Below the pieces are notes generated by a model. It was not told the origin of the DNA. It saw only the letters and a list, made by a program, of their open reading frames with translations, and searched no databases. From the NCBI GenBank assembly GCA_963768775.1, contig CAVYIY010000008.1:310001-374000 (forward strand): DNA of 64,000 nucleotides, in the 5' to 3' direction. Both the position numbers and the translations under genes were made by a program. Positions 52,917 through 61,441 of the stretch are shown here, piece by piece (the stretch's first letter is position 1; every line of letters begins with the position of its first letter). Origin of the DNA: FEN-33 sp963768775 (GTDB taxonomy: Archaea; Thermoplasmatota; Thermoplasmata; Methanomassiliicoccales; UBA472).

Positions 52917-53810
52917 ATGCGGCTTCGGGTCGATCGCTACGAGGCTTTCCTCGTCATCGCCAGTTTCATCTGGGGGACCTCGTTCGCCGCTTCCAAGATC
53001 GCATTGGAGCACGTCGACCCGTTCTTCTTAGCATTAACGCGTTTCATCCTTGGCGCTGGCCTATTGCTGCTGGTGGCTTTCGTCCTCGGGCGCTTCAGCC
53101 TCAAGGTCTTCAAGGATCCGATCATTTGGCTGATAGGACTGTTGAACGCGGTCGGCCAATTCTTCCAGAATGTGGGGATGATCCATACCACCGCCACAAA
53201 CACCGTCCTTCTGGTGGACATCAATGTGGTCTTCGTCGCCCTGATCGCCACCGTGGTGTTGAAGGAGGCGCTCACTCGGTACACGTTCTACGGCCTGGGC
53301 CTTGGTTTGATCGGCGTCATAGTGATCTCCACTGGAGGGGATTTCGATCAGGTCATGGACAGCGATTTCGTCGGCAATGTGCTCGTGTTCCTAGCCGGTG
53401 TGATCTGGGCATTCTATATCGTCTATCAGAAGAAGGCATTGGCACGGAACACCGATGTATACATGACCTCGGCGGCGGCGATCGCCACCACAGCAATCTT
53501 CGGCGTCCCAATCGGTCTGTTGCTTGCCGGTAGCACGACCATAGACATGGAAGGCCTCTGGTCGATCATCTATTTGGGCGCGGCGTGCACCGCCGGCGCC
53601 TTCCTGTTCTACATCGCCGGGCTGAAGGGCAAAGGAGCCACCGATTCATCGATCATCCTGCTGCTGGAGATAGTCTTTGCTATGGTGTTTGCTTTCATCC
53701 TGATAAGCGAGGTACCGACCGTTTTCACGGCCTTCGGCGGCCTGTTCATCGTGGCCGCAATAATTGTAATATCAATCCAGCCAAACGGAACGAAGAAAAA
53801 TGGAAGCTAA
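52917..53810 (+). CDS. EamA/DMT superfamily transporter
   Basis: The 297-residue protein has ten hydrophobic helices in two similar halves: ASFIWGTSFAASKIALEHVDPFFLALTRF at the start of the first EamA domain and FLAGVIWAFYIVYQKKALARN at the start of the second. This is the drug/metabolite transporter fold. Substrate unknown. ATG 52917 lies 42 bases after the preceding gene. Confidence 0.9.
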   Translation: MRLRVDRYEAFLVIASFIWGTSFAASKIALEHVDPFFLALTRFILGAGLLLLVAFVLGRFSLKVFKDPIIWLIGLLNAVGQFFQNVGMIHTTATNTVLLVDINVVFVALIATVVLKEALTRYTFYGLGLGLIGVIVISTGGDFDQVMDSDFVGNVLVFLAGVIWAFYIVYQKKALARNTDVYMTSAAAIATTAIFGVPIGLLLAGSTTIDMEGLWSIIYLGAACTAGAFLFYIAGLKGKGATDSSIILLLEIVFAMVFAFILISEVPTVFTAFGGLFIVAAIIVISIQPNGTKKNGS

Positions 53811-53815
53811 GGGGT

Positions 53816-54202
53816 TTACCTCTGGAGCAGCTCCTGCGCTTTCTCCCTCTGGTCCACGCCAATCGCCAATTGGACCTCGGGCGTCTTGCTCCCCAGTATG
53901 AAAAGGCTCTCGATGTTGATGCCGGCCTTCGCAAGCTTCCTCGTCATCTTGGCCAGCTCTCCTGGCTTGTCCGACAGTGAGATCACCAGCACGTCCCGCT
54001 CTTGGTTCTCGATCCCATTCGCCTTGAGGATCGACCGGGCGCTTGCCTCGTCGTCGGTGATGACCCGGATGATTGACTTCGGCCCGCCCAGGTCCGTGGA
54101 GATGCCGCGGACGTTCACTGCGTTCTTCGCCAAGACCTCAGCAAGCCTCGCGACCTCGCCTGGCTTGTTCTGCACGTATATCTCGAACTGCTTGGTCGTC
54201 AT
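53816..54202 (-). CDS. Tandem ACT domain protein
   Basis: The 128-residue product consists of two ACT-like halves: FEIYVQNKPGEVARLAEVLAKNAVNVRGISTDLG and DVLVISLSDKPGELAKMTRKLAKAGINIESLFILG. ACT domains bind amino acids and regulate enzymes or transcription. I chose ATG 54202, where the first domain begins; residues upstream are non-family. The amino acid it senses is unknown. It is also near the leader-peptide/ilv genes by 7 kb, but no link is evident. Confidence 0.82.
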   Translation of the reverse strand: MTTKQFEIYVQNKPGEVARLAEVLAKNAVNVRGISTDLGGPKSIIRVITDDEASARSILKANGIENQERDVLVISLSDKPGELAKMTRKLAKAGINIESLFILGSKTPEVQLAIGVDQREKAQELLQR

Positions 54203-54263
54203 CGCTGTTCTATTTGTCAGTGATATTAGAAAAGGCTTGCTGTGCCCTTGACGCCAAACGGAA

Positions 54264-55103
54264 TTACGGCGTCGGCTTTTGCGGGGTCGTTCCGATGACA
54301 ATGGCGATGGCGAAGATGGCCACGATGATCAGGAGTCCGATTACCTGGGCCGCCTTGCTGATCACCAGGAGCTGGATCGAGGTTCCCAGCATCTTGCCCG
54401 CAAGGCCGCACTGCTTCATGACCGAGAGGATGATGTCCGAATTGAGCTTCGACTTGCCCCCGGCCCTCTCCCCGAAGACGAACTGCGCCTCCTCCAATCG
54501 GATGTCGCGGGGGGCGTGCTTCAGCAGGTCGAACAACATCTTGAAGCCCTTCCCCTCGAACCTGTGTCCATGTTCGGATATCAATCTTCGGGAGAGCTCG
54601 GTCCGACCGCCGAAGAAGCCGCTCATCACATCGTGGGAGCGCGGTTTGCGGCGCAGCCAAAGATAGCTCGCAGCAAGCTTGTGCGCCCCGCCGGAGGCAA
54701 TCCTCCTGGAAAGGGTCAGAGGCTCCTTGTTGATTCGCACCCCGACCACCAGGTCCGCTCCGTCGGAGATCTTGAGCATGAGGTCCCGCACCGAGGCCGG
54801 CGGATGCTGGAAGTCCGCATCCATGACGATGTAGAAATCTGTGCTGACCAAGGAGATGCCTTCCATCAGCGCGGCGGTGAGCCCCTTCTTCTCCGGGTCC
54901 CGTCGCACCAGATTCAGGCCGTCGTGCTTCTTCTGCAGCGCGAGGACCGCCTCAACTGTCCCGTCCGTTGAACCGTCGTCGATAACGGATATCGAGATGC
55001 CCGGGTAGAGGCGAAACAGCTCTTCAACTAGGCTGGAGATGTTCTCTACCTCGTTGTAGGTAGGAAGTACAATAGTGAACCTAGCTTGGCTGTCTTCCCC
55101 CAT
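54264..55103 (-). CDS. Family 2 glycosyltransferase (dolichol-phosphate mannose synthase-like)
   Basis: The 279-residue protein has TIVLPTYNEVENISSLVEEL at the N-terminus, VIDDGSTDGTVEAV, a DADFQHPP motif near residue 95 and a QFVFGERAGGKSKLN region typical of DPM1. A C-terminal hydrophobic segment of two helices anchors it in the membrane. Such enzymes move a sugar from GDP- or UDP-sugar to dolichol phosphate. It is upstream of the ACT gene on the same strand, with a 60-base gap. Confidence 0.9.
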   Translation of the reverse strand: MGEDSQARFTIVLPTYNEVENISSLVEELFRLYPGISISVIDDGSTDGTVEAVLALQKKHDGLNLVRRDPEKKGLTAALMEGISLVSTDFYIVMDADFQHPPASVRDLMLKISDGADLVVGVRINKEPLTLSRRIASGGAHKLAASYLWLRRKPRSHDVMSGFFGGRTELSRRLISEHGHRFEGKGFKMLFDLLKHAPRDIRLEEAQFVFGERAGGKSKLNSDIILSVMKQCGLAGKMLGTSIQLLVISKAAQVIGLLIIVAIFAIAIVIGTTPQKPTP

Positions 55104-55265
55104 CTCCTTAACCCTTCACTAGGAAGAAATAACTCGTAGTATATATCAATTATGGGATTTTCTGTGACCGCTGGCTAATAAGGAATCGACTGGCCCACCT
55201 TGCCAATCCATCGACCGGGGGAATTCGTATCCTATAATAAACCCAGCCGATGATGTGGGGCTTGA

Positions 55266-56159
55266 ATGCCGACCGTCTCTATCGGGGTGTGCGCTTACAA
55301 TGAGGAGCGCAACATCCGCGCCTGCTTGGAATCGATCATGCAACAGCGGAGCGCGAGCTTCCCGATCGGGGAGATACTGATCATCTCGAGCGGGAGCAAG
55401 GACGGGACCGATGAGATCGTCAAGCAGTTCGAGGAGCGGGATCGCCGCTTCCGTCTGGTCCAGCAGGAACGGAGGGAGGGCAAGAACTCGGCGATCAACG
55501 AGTTCTTGAAGCAGGCCAAGGGCGACATTCTTGTCCTGGTCAACGCCGACAATCGGCTCGACGAAGGTTCGTTGCAGCATCTGTTGCAGCCTTTCGCCGA
55601 TGGAAGGGTGGGCGTGAGTGGGGGGCATCCCGTCCCGGTGAACGACAAGGAGAGCGTGGTGGGCTTCGCCGTCCATATGCTCTGGGACATGCACCACCGC
55701 ATCTCGTTGATCTATCCCAAGATCGGGGAGCTGATGGCCTTCCGCCGCTTGGACAAGACGCTTCCTGTTACATCCCAATCGGACGAGGACCTGATCCGAA
55801 TCGACCTGGAAAAGCGCGGCCTGCGCAGCGTCTACGTTCCCGAGGCCGTCGTCTTCAACAAGGGTCCGGCCAGCTTCGCGGACTTCTGGAGGCAGCGGAC
55901 TCGCGTCAATATCGGCGAGAAGTACCTCAAGCGCTGGTTCGACTACCAGGTCCCCACCTGGAACCGGCGGCTGCTCTTCGGCGCGATGCTCGGCTTCCTG
56001 GGCGACAACGCCCGCCATCCGTTCAGGCTGCTCATGGCCATAACCTTGGAGGCGATGGCCCGCGCCTATTCGTCGCTATACGTGGCGCTCGACCAGGGGG
56101 ACCGGGCGGTGTGGAACCAGGTATCGTCCACCAAGGACCTCGTGCCCGACAAGCACTAA
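55266..56159 (+). CDS. Family 2 glycosyltransferase
   Basis: The 297-residue protein begins VSIGVCAYNEERNIRACLESI and shows IISSGSKDGTDEIVKQF, a DIL-x-x-x-NADNRLDEG region with the metal-binding Asp, and a QSDEDLIRIDLEKRGLRSVYVPEAVVFNKGP segment, all of GT2 type. A C-terminal hydrophobic stretch may attach to the membrane. Acceptor unknown. It diverges from the DPM1-like gene and converges on the GmhA-GmhB fusion, whose stop lies one base away. Confidence 0.87.
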   Translation: MPTVSIGVCAYNEERNIRACLESIMQQRSASFPIGEILIISSGSKDGTDEIVKQFEERDRRFRLVQQERREGKNSAINEFLKQAKGDILVLVNADNRLDEGSLQHLLQPFADGRVGVSGGHPVPVNDKESVVGFAVHMLWDMHHRISLIYPKIGELMAFRRLDKTLPVTSQSDEDLIRIDLEKRGLRSVYVPEAVVFNKGPASFADFWRQRTRVNIGEKYLKRWFDYQVPTWNRRLLFGAMLGFLGDNARHPFRLLMAITLEAMARAYSSLYVALDQGDRAVWNQVSSTKDLVPDKH

Positions 56160-56160
56160 G

Positions 56161-57198
56161 CTATTTCCTTTTCAAGATGCCGTCGACGGCCTCGGCCAGA
56201 GCGAAGCTTCCTTCGACCTTGACCCCGGGGCAGCCGATGCGCCTCGCCAGTTCCATGTCGTGCTCGTCGCTGTCCCCGATCACGTAGGAGCCGAGGATGT
56301 CGATATCGAAATCCTTCATGGCCTGCTCGATCATGCCCAGGTCTGGCTTGCGGCAGCGGCATCCGGCCTCCGGTCGGTGCGGGCAATGGTAGATGGCATC
56401 GATGCGCGCTCCGCTCTTCGCCAGCTCCGCCTTGAGTTTGGCGTGAATCCTTTCCAGCATGGCCTCGTCGAAGAGGCCGCGGTCGATGCCCGACTGGTTG
56501 GTGATCACGATGACCAGATACCCTGCGTCGTTGAGCCGCTTGATGGCCGGTCCAGCGCCCCTCAGAACCTTCAGGTCCTCCGGCCGGGAGCAATAGGGGA
56601 CGTCCTGGGCCAAGGTGTCGTCCCGGTCCACGAACACCGCCGGCCTGCCGAACATCGCCTTCTCCACCAGGCCGCAGATGACGTGCGCCGCGGCCATGTA
56701 CCCCTCCTGGATTCTCGGGCCTCTCGCGGACGGGACCATGAGGGGGACGTCGACCTCGTCCTTCAGCCTACCCGCCTTACCGGTGAGGCCGATGGTGATG
56801 GCCCTGAGGGACCGCGCCTTCTCCACGGCCAGGAGCACGTTCTTGGAGTTGCCCGAGGTGGAGATCGCCATGACGGCATCCCCCGGGTGCACGCTCGCCT
56901 CGACCTGGCGCTCGAACACCTGCTCGTAGGAGTAATCGTTGCTTATCGCCGTCGCCGCCGACAGGTTGGTGAAGGCGATGGCGTTCAGCGGCTTCCTCTC
57001 CATGGCATACCGCCCGGAGAACTCCGCGGCGATGTGCTGCGCGTCCGCTGCGCTCCCCCCGTTCCCGAAGAGCACCAGCTTCCTGCCCTCCCGGAACGTC
57101 TTGGTCAGGAGGCGGGCGATCCTCAGCACCTGCTCGATATCGATGCTCGCTATCGCATCGGCGCTCTCCTCCAGCTCCATCGAGACCAGCCGGCTCAT
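56161..57198 (-). CDS. Fused sedoheptulose-7-phosphate isomerase (GmhA) and heptose bisphosphate phosphatase (GmhB)
   Basis: Residues 1-185 form a SIS isomerase: LVLFGNGGSAADAQHIAAEFSGRY, then AISTSGNSKNVLLAVEKARSLRAITIGLTG. Residues about 186-345 are a HAD phosphatase: VFVDRDDTLAQDVPYCSRPEDLKVLRG, VIVITNQSGIDRGLFDEA, zinc region HCPHRPEAGCRCRKPDLGM, and VIGDSDEHDMELARRIG. These are GmhA and GmhB, which make D-glycero-manno-heptose phosphates. The kinase between these steps is the next gene upstream, and the ATG overlaps its TGA. It ends in TAG. Confidence 0.9.
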   Translation of the reverse strand: MSRLVSMELEESADAIASIDIEQVLRIARLLTKTFREGRKLVLFGNGGSAADAQHIAAEFSGRYAMERKPLNAIAFTNLSAATAISNDYSYEQVFERQVEASVHPGDAVMAISTSGNSKNVLLAVEKARSLRAITIGLTGKAGRLKDEVDVPLMVPSARGPRIQEGYMAAAHVICGLVEKAMFGRPAVFVDRDDTLAQDVPYCSRPEDLKVLRGAGPAIKRLNDAGYLVIVITNQSGIDRGLFDEAMLERIHAKLKAELAKSGARIDAIYHCPHRPEAGCRCRKPDLGMIEQAMKDFDIDILGSYVIGDSDEHDMELARRIGCPGVKVEGSFALAEAVDGILKRK

Positions 57199-58217
57199 GC
57201 CTTGTATCTCCAGGTCTGCAGTCCGTGCTTATCGAAATTGAAGTTGACGATCTGGGCGCCATGCTTCTGCAGCGAATCGGCCACCAGATACTTGCGGTCG
57301 TACTCGCAGATGAAGAACATGTAGCCTCCGCCACCGGCCCCGGAGATCTTCCCCCCGATGGCGCCGTGCTTCTTCGCGGCCTCATAGATCGTGTCGATAT
57401 GCTCGTTCGTGATATGACCGGTGAACCTCTTCTTATGCTGCCAGCTTTCATCCAGCAGCTCGCCGATCCGTCGGATTTCTCCTTTCATCAGCGCGTCCTT
57501 GGTCTCATATGCAATTCGCTTCGCGTTGTCGAGCGCCTCGATGACCGGGCTCTCCGCCGCCTTCATCCCGATTCTCTGGTCCTCGATGATGTTGGCGCTG
57601 TCCCTGGTCTGGCCAGTATAACAAAGAAGGAGGTGATAGTGCAATTCGTTTAGGATATCGTTCTTTATACGCAGCGGTGTGACGATGGTGTCGGTCTTCT
57701 TGAATTCCATGAAGTTGAAGCCGCCGAAGACCGCGGAATAATGGTCCTGCTTTCCGCCGGCGAAACCCAGCTCTTCCCGCTCGAGCTTGAAGGCCAATTT
57801 GGCCGTGTCGTACTGAGAAAGCGGAACGTTCAGCCACTCGGATATTGCCCCAATTAATGAGACCATCACCGTCGAGCTGCCGCCAAGACCGGAACCAGGC
57901 TGGGCGTCGCAGTGAAGGAACATGTCAAAGCCCTGCTCGACCTCGAAGTGGTTGAGCACTGCCTTGATCAGGTCGAGGTTGCCGTCGTAGCGGAGCATGC
58001 GCCCATCCGCTTTCCAGCTCTCGTCTCGGGACATGTCGAGGGAGCGCACCTTCATCTCCTTGTCCCTGCGAGGGGAAATGGTGCAGTATGCATGCATGTC
58101 GATTGTCGCGGAGAGCACCGCCCCTCCGCGATCGTCGCTATATGGCGCGACGTCCGTACCTCCTCCAGCAAAGCTGATGCGTAGTGGAGCCTTGCTTCGG
58201 ATGATGCCCTCGCTCAT
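57195..58217 (-). CDS. D-glycero-alpha-D-manno-heptose-7-phosphate kinase-like GHMP kinase (HddA)
   Basis: The 340-residue protein has IIRSKAPLRISFAGGGTDVAPY at the start, the GHMP ATP-binding motif QPGSGLGGSSTVMVSL near residue 105, and GGKISGAGGGGYMFFICE near the end. HddA-type kinases phosphorylate heptose-7-phosphate at position 1 in GDP-heptose synthesis. I chose ATG 58217, preceded by a G-rich ribosome site; upstream in-frame codons look non-coding. It is translationally coupled with the GmhA-GmhB fusion by an ATGA overlap. Confidence 0.9.
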   Translation of the reverse strand: MSEGIIRSKAPLRISFAGGGTDVAPYSDDRGGAVLSATIDMHAYCTISPRRDKEMKVRSLDMSRDESWKADGRMLRYDGNLDLIKAVLNHFEVEQGFDMFLHCDAQPGSGLGGSSTVMVSLIGAISEWLNVPLSQYDTAKLAFKLEREELGFAGGKQDHYSAVFGGFNFMEFKKTDTIVTPLRIKNDILNELHYHLLLCYTGQTRDSANIIEDQRIGMKAAESPVIEALDNAKRIAYETKDALMKGEIRRIGELLDESWQHKKRFTGHITNEHIDTIYEAAKKHGAIGGKISGAGGGGYMFFICEYDRKYLVADSLQKHGAQIVNFNFDKHGLQTWRYKA

Positions 58218-58307
58218 CCCCCCTCCTATCGCGGAAATGGTATTTACAGGGTAGTGCTTGGCACCACGGTTGTCTGAGGAGAGGTGGATCGGGAAGGACA
58301 ACGGCGT

Positions 58308-59453
58308 TCAGCGGTCGGGGGGAGTCTGACCTCTGCGCGCAATGCATCTTCCATATTCTTGAAGGTAGAGATCGGCGATCTTGGACCAGGGGGCGATTTT
58401 GTCCGAGAAGGGTCCGACTTTGATCTGATCCAGATGGTCCGAAATCTCCATGATCCGGTCCGCCACGGCCGCAGTGTCGGGCGGGAAGTCCACGCCGAAA
58501 ACGCCCGGTTCATCGAGGAACTCCACCAGCGCCTCCTTTCTAGAGACCAGGCAGGGAGTGCCGCAGGAGAGCGCCTCCGCCACCACCAGTCCGTACGCTT
58601 CGGCGCCGGAGAGGAGGACGAACAAGCCCGCCTCTCGATACTCGCGGTTGATCTGGTCCTCGGTCAGGTCGCCCAGGAAGGTCACAAGGTCGCCCACCCC
58701 GGTCCGATCCGCCAACGAACGCAGCGCCGCTTCATGCGGTCCCTGACCGACGATATGGAGTTCATACACCCTTCCCCTCGAGCGTAGCTCCGCCAGGGCG
58801 GTGATGATGGCGTCCACCCCCTTGTAGGCCATGAGGCGACCGATATAGAGCAGCCGATCCGGGCGCCTCCTGACATCAATTTCAGGGAACTCCTTAATTC
58901 CGCTCGGAATCACGGTGATGCGATCCTCCAGTCCTTTGAAGTCCTTGGTCAGGAGAGACCTCTCGTACTCCGAAACGCAGAAGATACGCTCCGCCCGCCT
59001 AAGGACCAGAGCGCCCGATGAGTGGTAGGCCTTGAAGAGCAGATTGCGGAATGGGGTATGCCCCTTGCCGTGATAGTGGCCGGAGAACACGTAAGGAATC
59101 CCTCTCAGCCTGAACAGAAGGGCGCCTTCCATTGACAAGAGGATGTGATAGGAATGGATGTGCACCACGTCGAAATCGCCCGGTCGGACGTTCATGGTCA
59201 GGTACCTCCAGACCGAACGGTTCACGCCGGCCAGGAGCTTGGTGTCGAGGGGCATTCGGACGATCTTGACACCGTTTATGGTCTCCTCTCCGCGCCGCTC
59301 TTGGTCCATGCATACCACTGTGACCTCATGCCCGCGCTCCACGTAGTTCTCAGAAAGGAGCTTGACGGTCGTCTCCACTCCCCCGATGCGGGGATGATAG
59401 AACTTCGTCAGGACCAGTATACGAATGCTATCCTTGCCGAGATTTGTGGACAT
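58308..59453 (-). CDS. Family 4 glycosyltransferase
   Basis: The 381-residue protein has the GT-B fold segments: VLTKFYHPRIGGVETTVKLLSENYVERGHEV at the start, YVFSGHYHGKGHT, then RLLYIGRLMAYKGVDAIITAL, ELHIVGQGPHE and GAEAYGLVVAEALSCGTPCLVS with the donor-binding Glu. It belongs to GT4 and probably acts in surface glycan or lipid glycosylation. Donor and acceptor unknown. Confidence 0.92.
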   Translation of the reverse strand: MSTNLGKDSIRILVLTKFYHPRIGGVETTVKLLSENYVERGHEVTVVCMDQERRGEETINGVKIVRMPLDTKLLAGVNRSVWRYLTMNVRPGDFDVVHIHSYHILLSMEGALLFRLRGIPYVFSGHYHGKGHTPFRNLLFKAYHSSGALVLRRAERIFCVSEYERSLLTKDFKGLEDRITVIPSGIKEFPEIDVRRRPDRLLYIGRLMAYKGVDAIITALAELRSRGRVYELHIVGQGPHEAALRSLADRTGVGDLVTFLGDLTEDQINREYREAGLFVLLSGAEAYGLVVAEALSCGTPCLVSRKEALVEFLDEPGVFGVDFPPDTAAVADRIMEISDHLDQIKVGPFSDKIAPWSKIADLYLQEYGRCIARRGQTPPDR

Positions 59454-59621
59454 GACGCGCTCTCCTTCGAGCCTCGAGACACCAAAACGCGCTCTTGATA
59501 CTCATTGCTTGCTGAACCCCCGATTCACTTGTCATCCCGCAATGGTATGGAGTAATAGACTTGTATCGATGGTCGAGGAGAGGTCGGTTTCCCCGCGTTC
59601 GTCGATGTGAAGAGTATTATC

Positions 59622-60818
59622 TCATAAACGGTCGATGAACGGTCTCGTCTTGAGTGCCTTCCGGGTGAGGTCGATCAACATCAATGTCCCGAGCAGGCTC
59701 AGCGCCAATCCAGCAGCCCAGGACCATGACGCATCGATGACCGCATGCCCCAAGCGGGTGTCGCGCGTGAACGCCAAGCTGGCGAAGAAAGGCAGGTAGA
59801 GGAGGAAGGTCTTGAGCAGCATCTTCCGGTCGTCCACCGCCCAAATCAACAATAGTGCCACTGGAAGGAGGTAATAGCCAACAACGATGCGGGAGTAGAA
59901 GATCAGGAAGATGACAATTATAAGCAACGTTCCTTGCCAGATCTCCAGGTCCCGCTTCTTCACCAGCCACAATCCCCCGATCAGCCCGGCCAGCGCGATA
60001 CCCAGCAGAGCGATTCCTGGGATATTCAACCCCCCCATGCTGAGGAAGTCCCAGATGCTGATTCCAGTCGCGGGCGTTGCCGAGCCTCCCAAGAAATAGT
60101 AGGTGGGGAAGGCAAGGAATTCGTTGGGGGCGACGATAAGGAAAGGGAGCGAGATCGCGATGGAAAAGGCGGATATTATCCCCAGATGGATTAGCCGCTC
60201 CCGCCATCCCTTGGTCTTCAGGAACAATATCGGGTAGAACAGGCCGGCAAAGACCTTGGTCCAAATGCCGATGGCGACGGTTAGGGCGCTCAGTCTGCCA
60301 CTGCCCCGTATTGCCAGTATCACCGCCACAAGGAAGAGGAAAACCATGATCGACTCGTCCTGGATGCCGATCACCGATTCGATCACCCCGAACGGCGAAA
60401 GGAGAAAGATGATGCCGATCTTGAATGCCTTGAGGTCGTCCCATCTCCTCAAGCCATAGTAGAGCGCCAGGGCCGTCAACATGGTGAAGGCGGCGAAGTA
60501 GGATTGATACGCGGCCACCGACCCACCAAGCAGCTGGGGGATGACGAAAAAGTAGGATATCAGCGGCGGCGCCTCGGATTGCACGTCGCGGTACAGCCAC
60601 TTCCCATCGAGGATCGTTTGCGCCCTCTCCTGATAGAAGGAAAGGTCAGAGAACTGGCCGAAGCTCGATACAAGTAGATTGTTGATCACCAGCTGATCCA
60701 GGGCAATCAGGCCGCCGAGCAAAATGATTCCGAAGACGAATAGCACCAGGCCGCGTTTTTTCTGGGGGATCGAACCAATCTTATTTCCAAGCCAGCCTAT
60801 CGGTCCATAGGATGGCAT
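59622..60818 (-). CDS. Polytopic membrane glycosyltransferase-like protein (ArnT/GT87-type)
   Basis: The product (398 residues from ATG 60818; 409 if a TTG at 60851 is used) has about ten hydrophobic helices and a large loop after the first (SFYQERAQTILDGKWLYRDVQSEAPPLISY), with an acidic pair in that loop, as in lipid-linked glycosyltransferases of GT-C fold. Such proteins use dolichol-phosphate-linked sugars, which the dolichol-phosphate synthase at 54 kb could make. Function by analogy only. Confidence 0.72.
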   Translation of the reverse strand: MPSYGPIGWLGNKIGSIPQKKRGLVLFVFGIILLGGLIALDQLVINNLLVSSFGQFSDLSFYQERAQTILDGKWLYRDVQSEAPPLISYFFVIPQLLGGSVAAYQSYFAAFTMLTALALYYGLRRWDDLKAFKIGIIFLLSPFGVIESVIGIQDESIMVFLFLVAVILAIRGSGRLSALTVAIGIWTKVFAGLFYPILFLKTKGWRERLIHLGIISAFSIAISLPFLIVAPNEFLAFPTYYFLGGSATPATGISIWDFLSMGGLNIPGIALLGIALAGLIGGLWLVKKRDLEIWQGTLLIIVIFLIFYSRIVVGYYLLPVALLLIWAVDDRKMLLKTFLLYLPFFASLAFTRDTRLGHAVIDASWSWAAGLALSLLGTLMLIDLTRKALKTRPFIDRL

Positions 60819-60851
60819 ATCATTCAGCCTCGCGGAAGAGGCTGCCTTCAA

Positions 60852-61117
60852 TGGAATTCGGTCCGTTCCGGTAATCGATGGGCGACGGTGCCCGATAGAA
60901 CAAGGAAAGCTCTCGAAGCGCCTTAATGTTCTGCGCGGTGACGCTGGAGATATGAAAAGGCATTCTCCCTGGGATTAACCCATTTGATATTTCTGATTTG
61001 TGGGGCGCGGGAATCCGATTGAGAGCGAGCTGCCGGAGAACGGATCGCAGGGCAGAGCGCATTAAGGGTCGGGGGCGAAGGGACCTGAACCAGCCAGCAG
61101 CGTGTGACCGCTTAACA
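60852..61117. other. Intergenic region, promoter area
   Basis: About 265 bases between the membrane glycosyltransferase start and the TATA box of the ilv transcript. No ORF or RNA gene supported; the part near 60850-61000 should carry the promoter of the minus-strand gene. Confidence 0.4.
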
Positions 61118-61127
61118 ATATATAAAT
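61118..61127 (+). promoter_or_regulatory. TATA box of the ilvN-ilvE transcript
   Basis: The sequence ATATATAAAT forms a strong archaeal TATA box. Its centre lies about 30 bases before ATG 61153, so the RNA probably starts at or next to this ATG, making the leader ORF nearly leaderless. Confidence 0.65.
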
Positions 61128-61152
61128 ACGGCATTCCTGATACAGCCTGTTA

Positions 61153-61221
61153 ATGTCTAGCCTAGCGGCCTCACCATTGGTGAACCCGGTATTGGTTAGC
61201 TTGCGCGTTTTGGTTATCTGA
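61153..61221 (+). CDS. Putative ilv leader peptide (22 residues)
   Basis: ATG 61153 to TGA 61219-61221 encodes 22 residues of which 11 are Leu, Val or Ile; the last ten are VLVSLRVLVI, eight of them branched-chain. All five Leu codons are TTG or CTA, whereas neighbouring genes mainly use CTG and CTC; such rare-codon use is a mark of regulatory leader peptides. The ORF starts about 30 bases after a TATA box, and 220 bases separate it from ilvN, the gene for the acetolactate synthase regulatory subunit, followed by ilvE. These points fit control by translation of a leader peptide sensing charged Leu/Val/Ile tRNAs. The peptide itself need not have a function. Whether it controls transcription or translation is unknown. 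Confidence 0.6.
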   Translation: MSSLAASPLVNPVLVSLRVLVI

Positions 61222-61441
61222 TCAGGGGGCGCCATCCTCTGGGATTGCGTTCCCCGTCATGGCTTGGTGTGAAGATGAAACGGCATGTGGCTTCTTCGGA
61301 AATCGGCATGACGCCGGCAAGGTCGAGCGGCCATGCTGCATTCATATCAGGATACCAAGAACGTCGAGCGAAGGACCAGCGGTTGGACATCTCGGTATGG
61401 AACCCGACCTGCAGCGGCAGTGACGGAAGGGAGGCTTGAAG
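61222..61441 (+). promoter_or_regulatory. Untranslated leader between leader ORF and ilvN, possible attenuator
   Basis: This 220-base stretch has no T run that would act as a bacterial-type terminator. Short complementary segments are visible. GGCATG occurs at 61282-61287 and again at 61305-61310, and both contain GCATG, which could pair with CATGC at 61332-61336 as alternatives. The bases 61254-61259 (CCGTCA) pair with 61421-61426 (TGACGG) next to the ilvN ribosome site GGGAGG (61429-61434). The GGCCTC inside the leader ORF (61167-61172) pairs with GAGGCT (61431-61436) of the same ribosome site. I cannot fold it, so these are only candidates. Confidence 0.4.

Noticed and set aside
61139..61440. 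The ilv leader as SRP RNA, RNase P RNA or a known riboswitch
   Set aside because: None of the conserved sequences I know for those RNAs (for example the SRP helix-8 GGAAG/AGCAG elements, RNase P GAAAGTCC, or TPP box) is visible.
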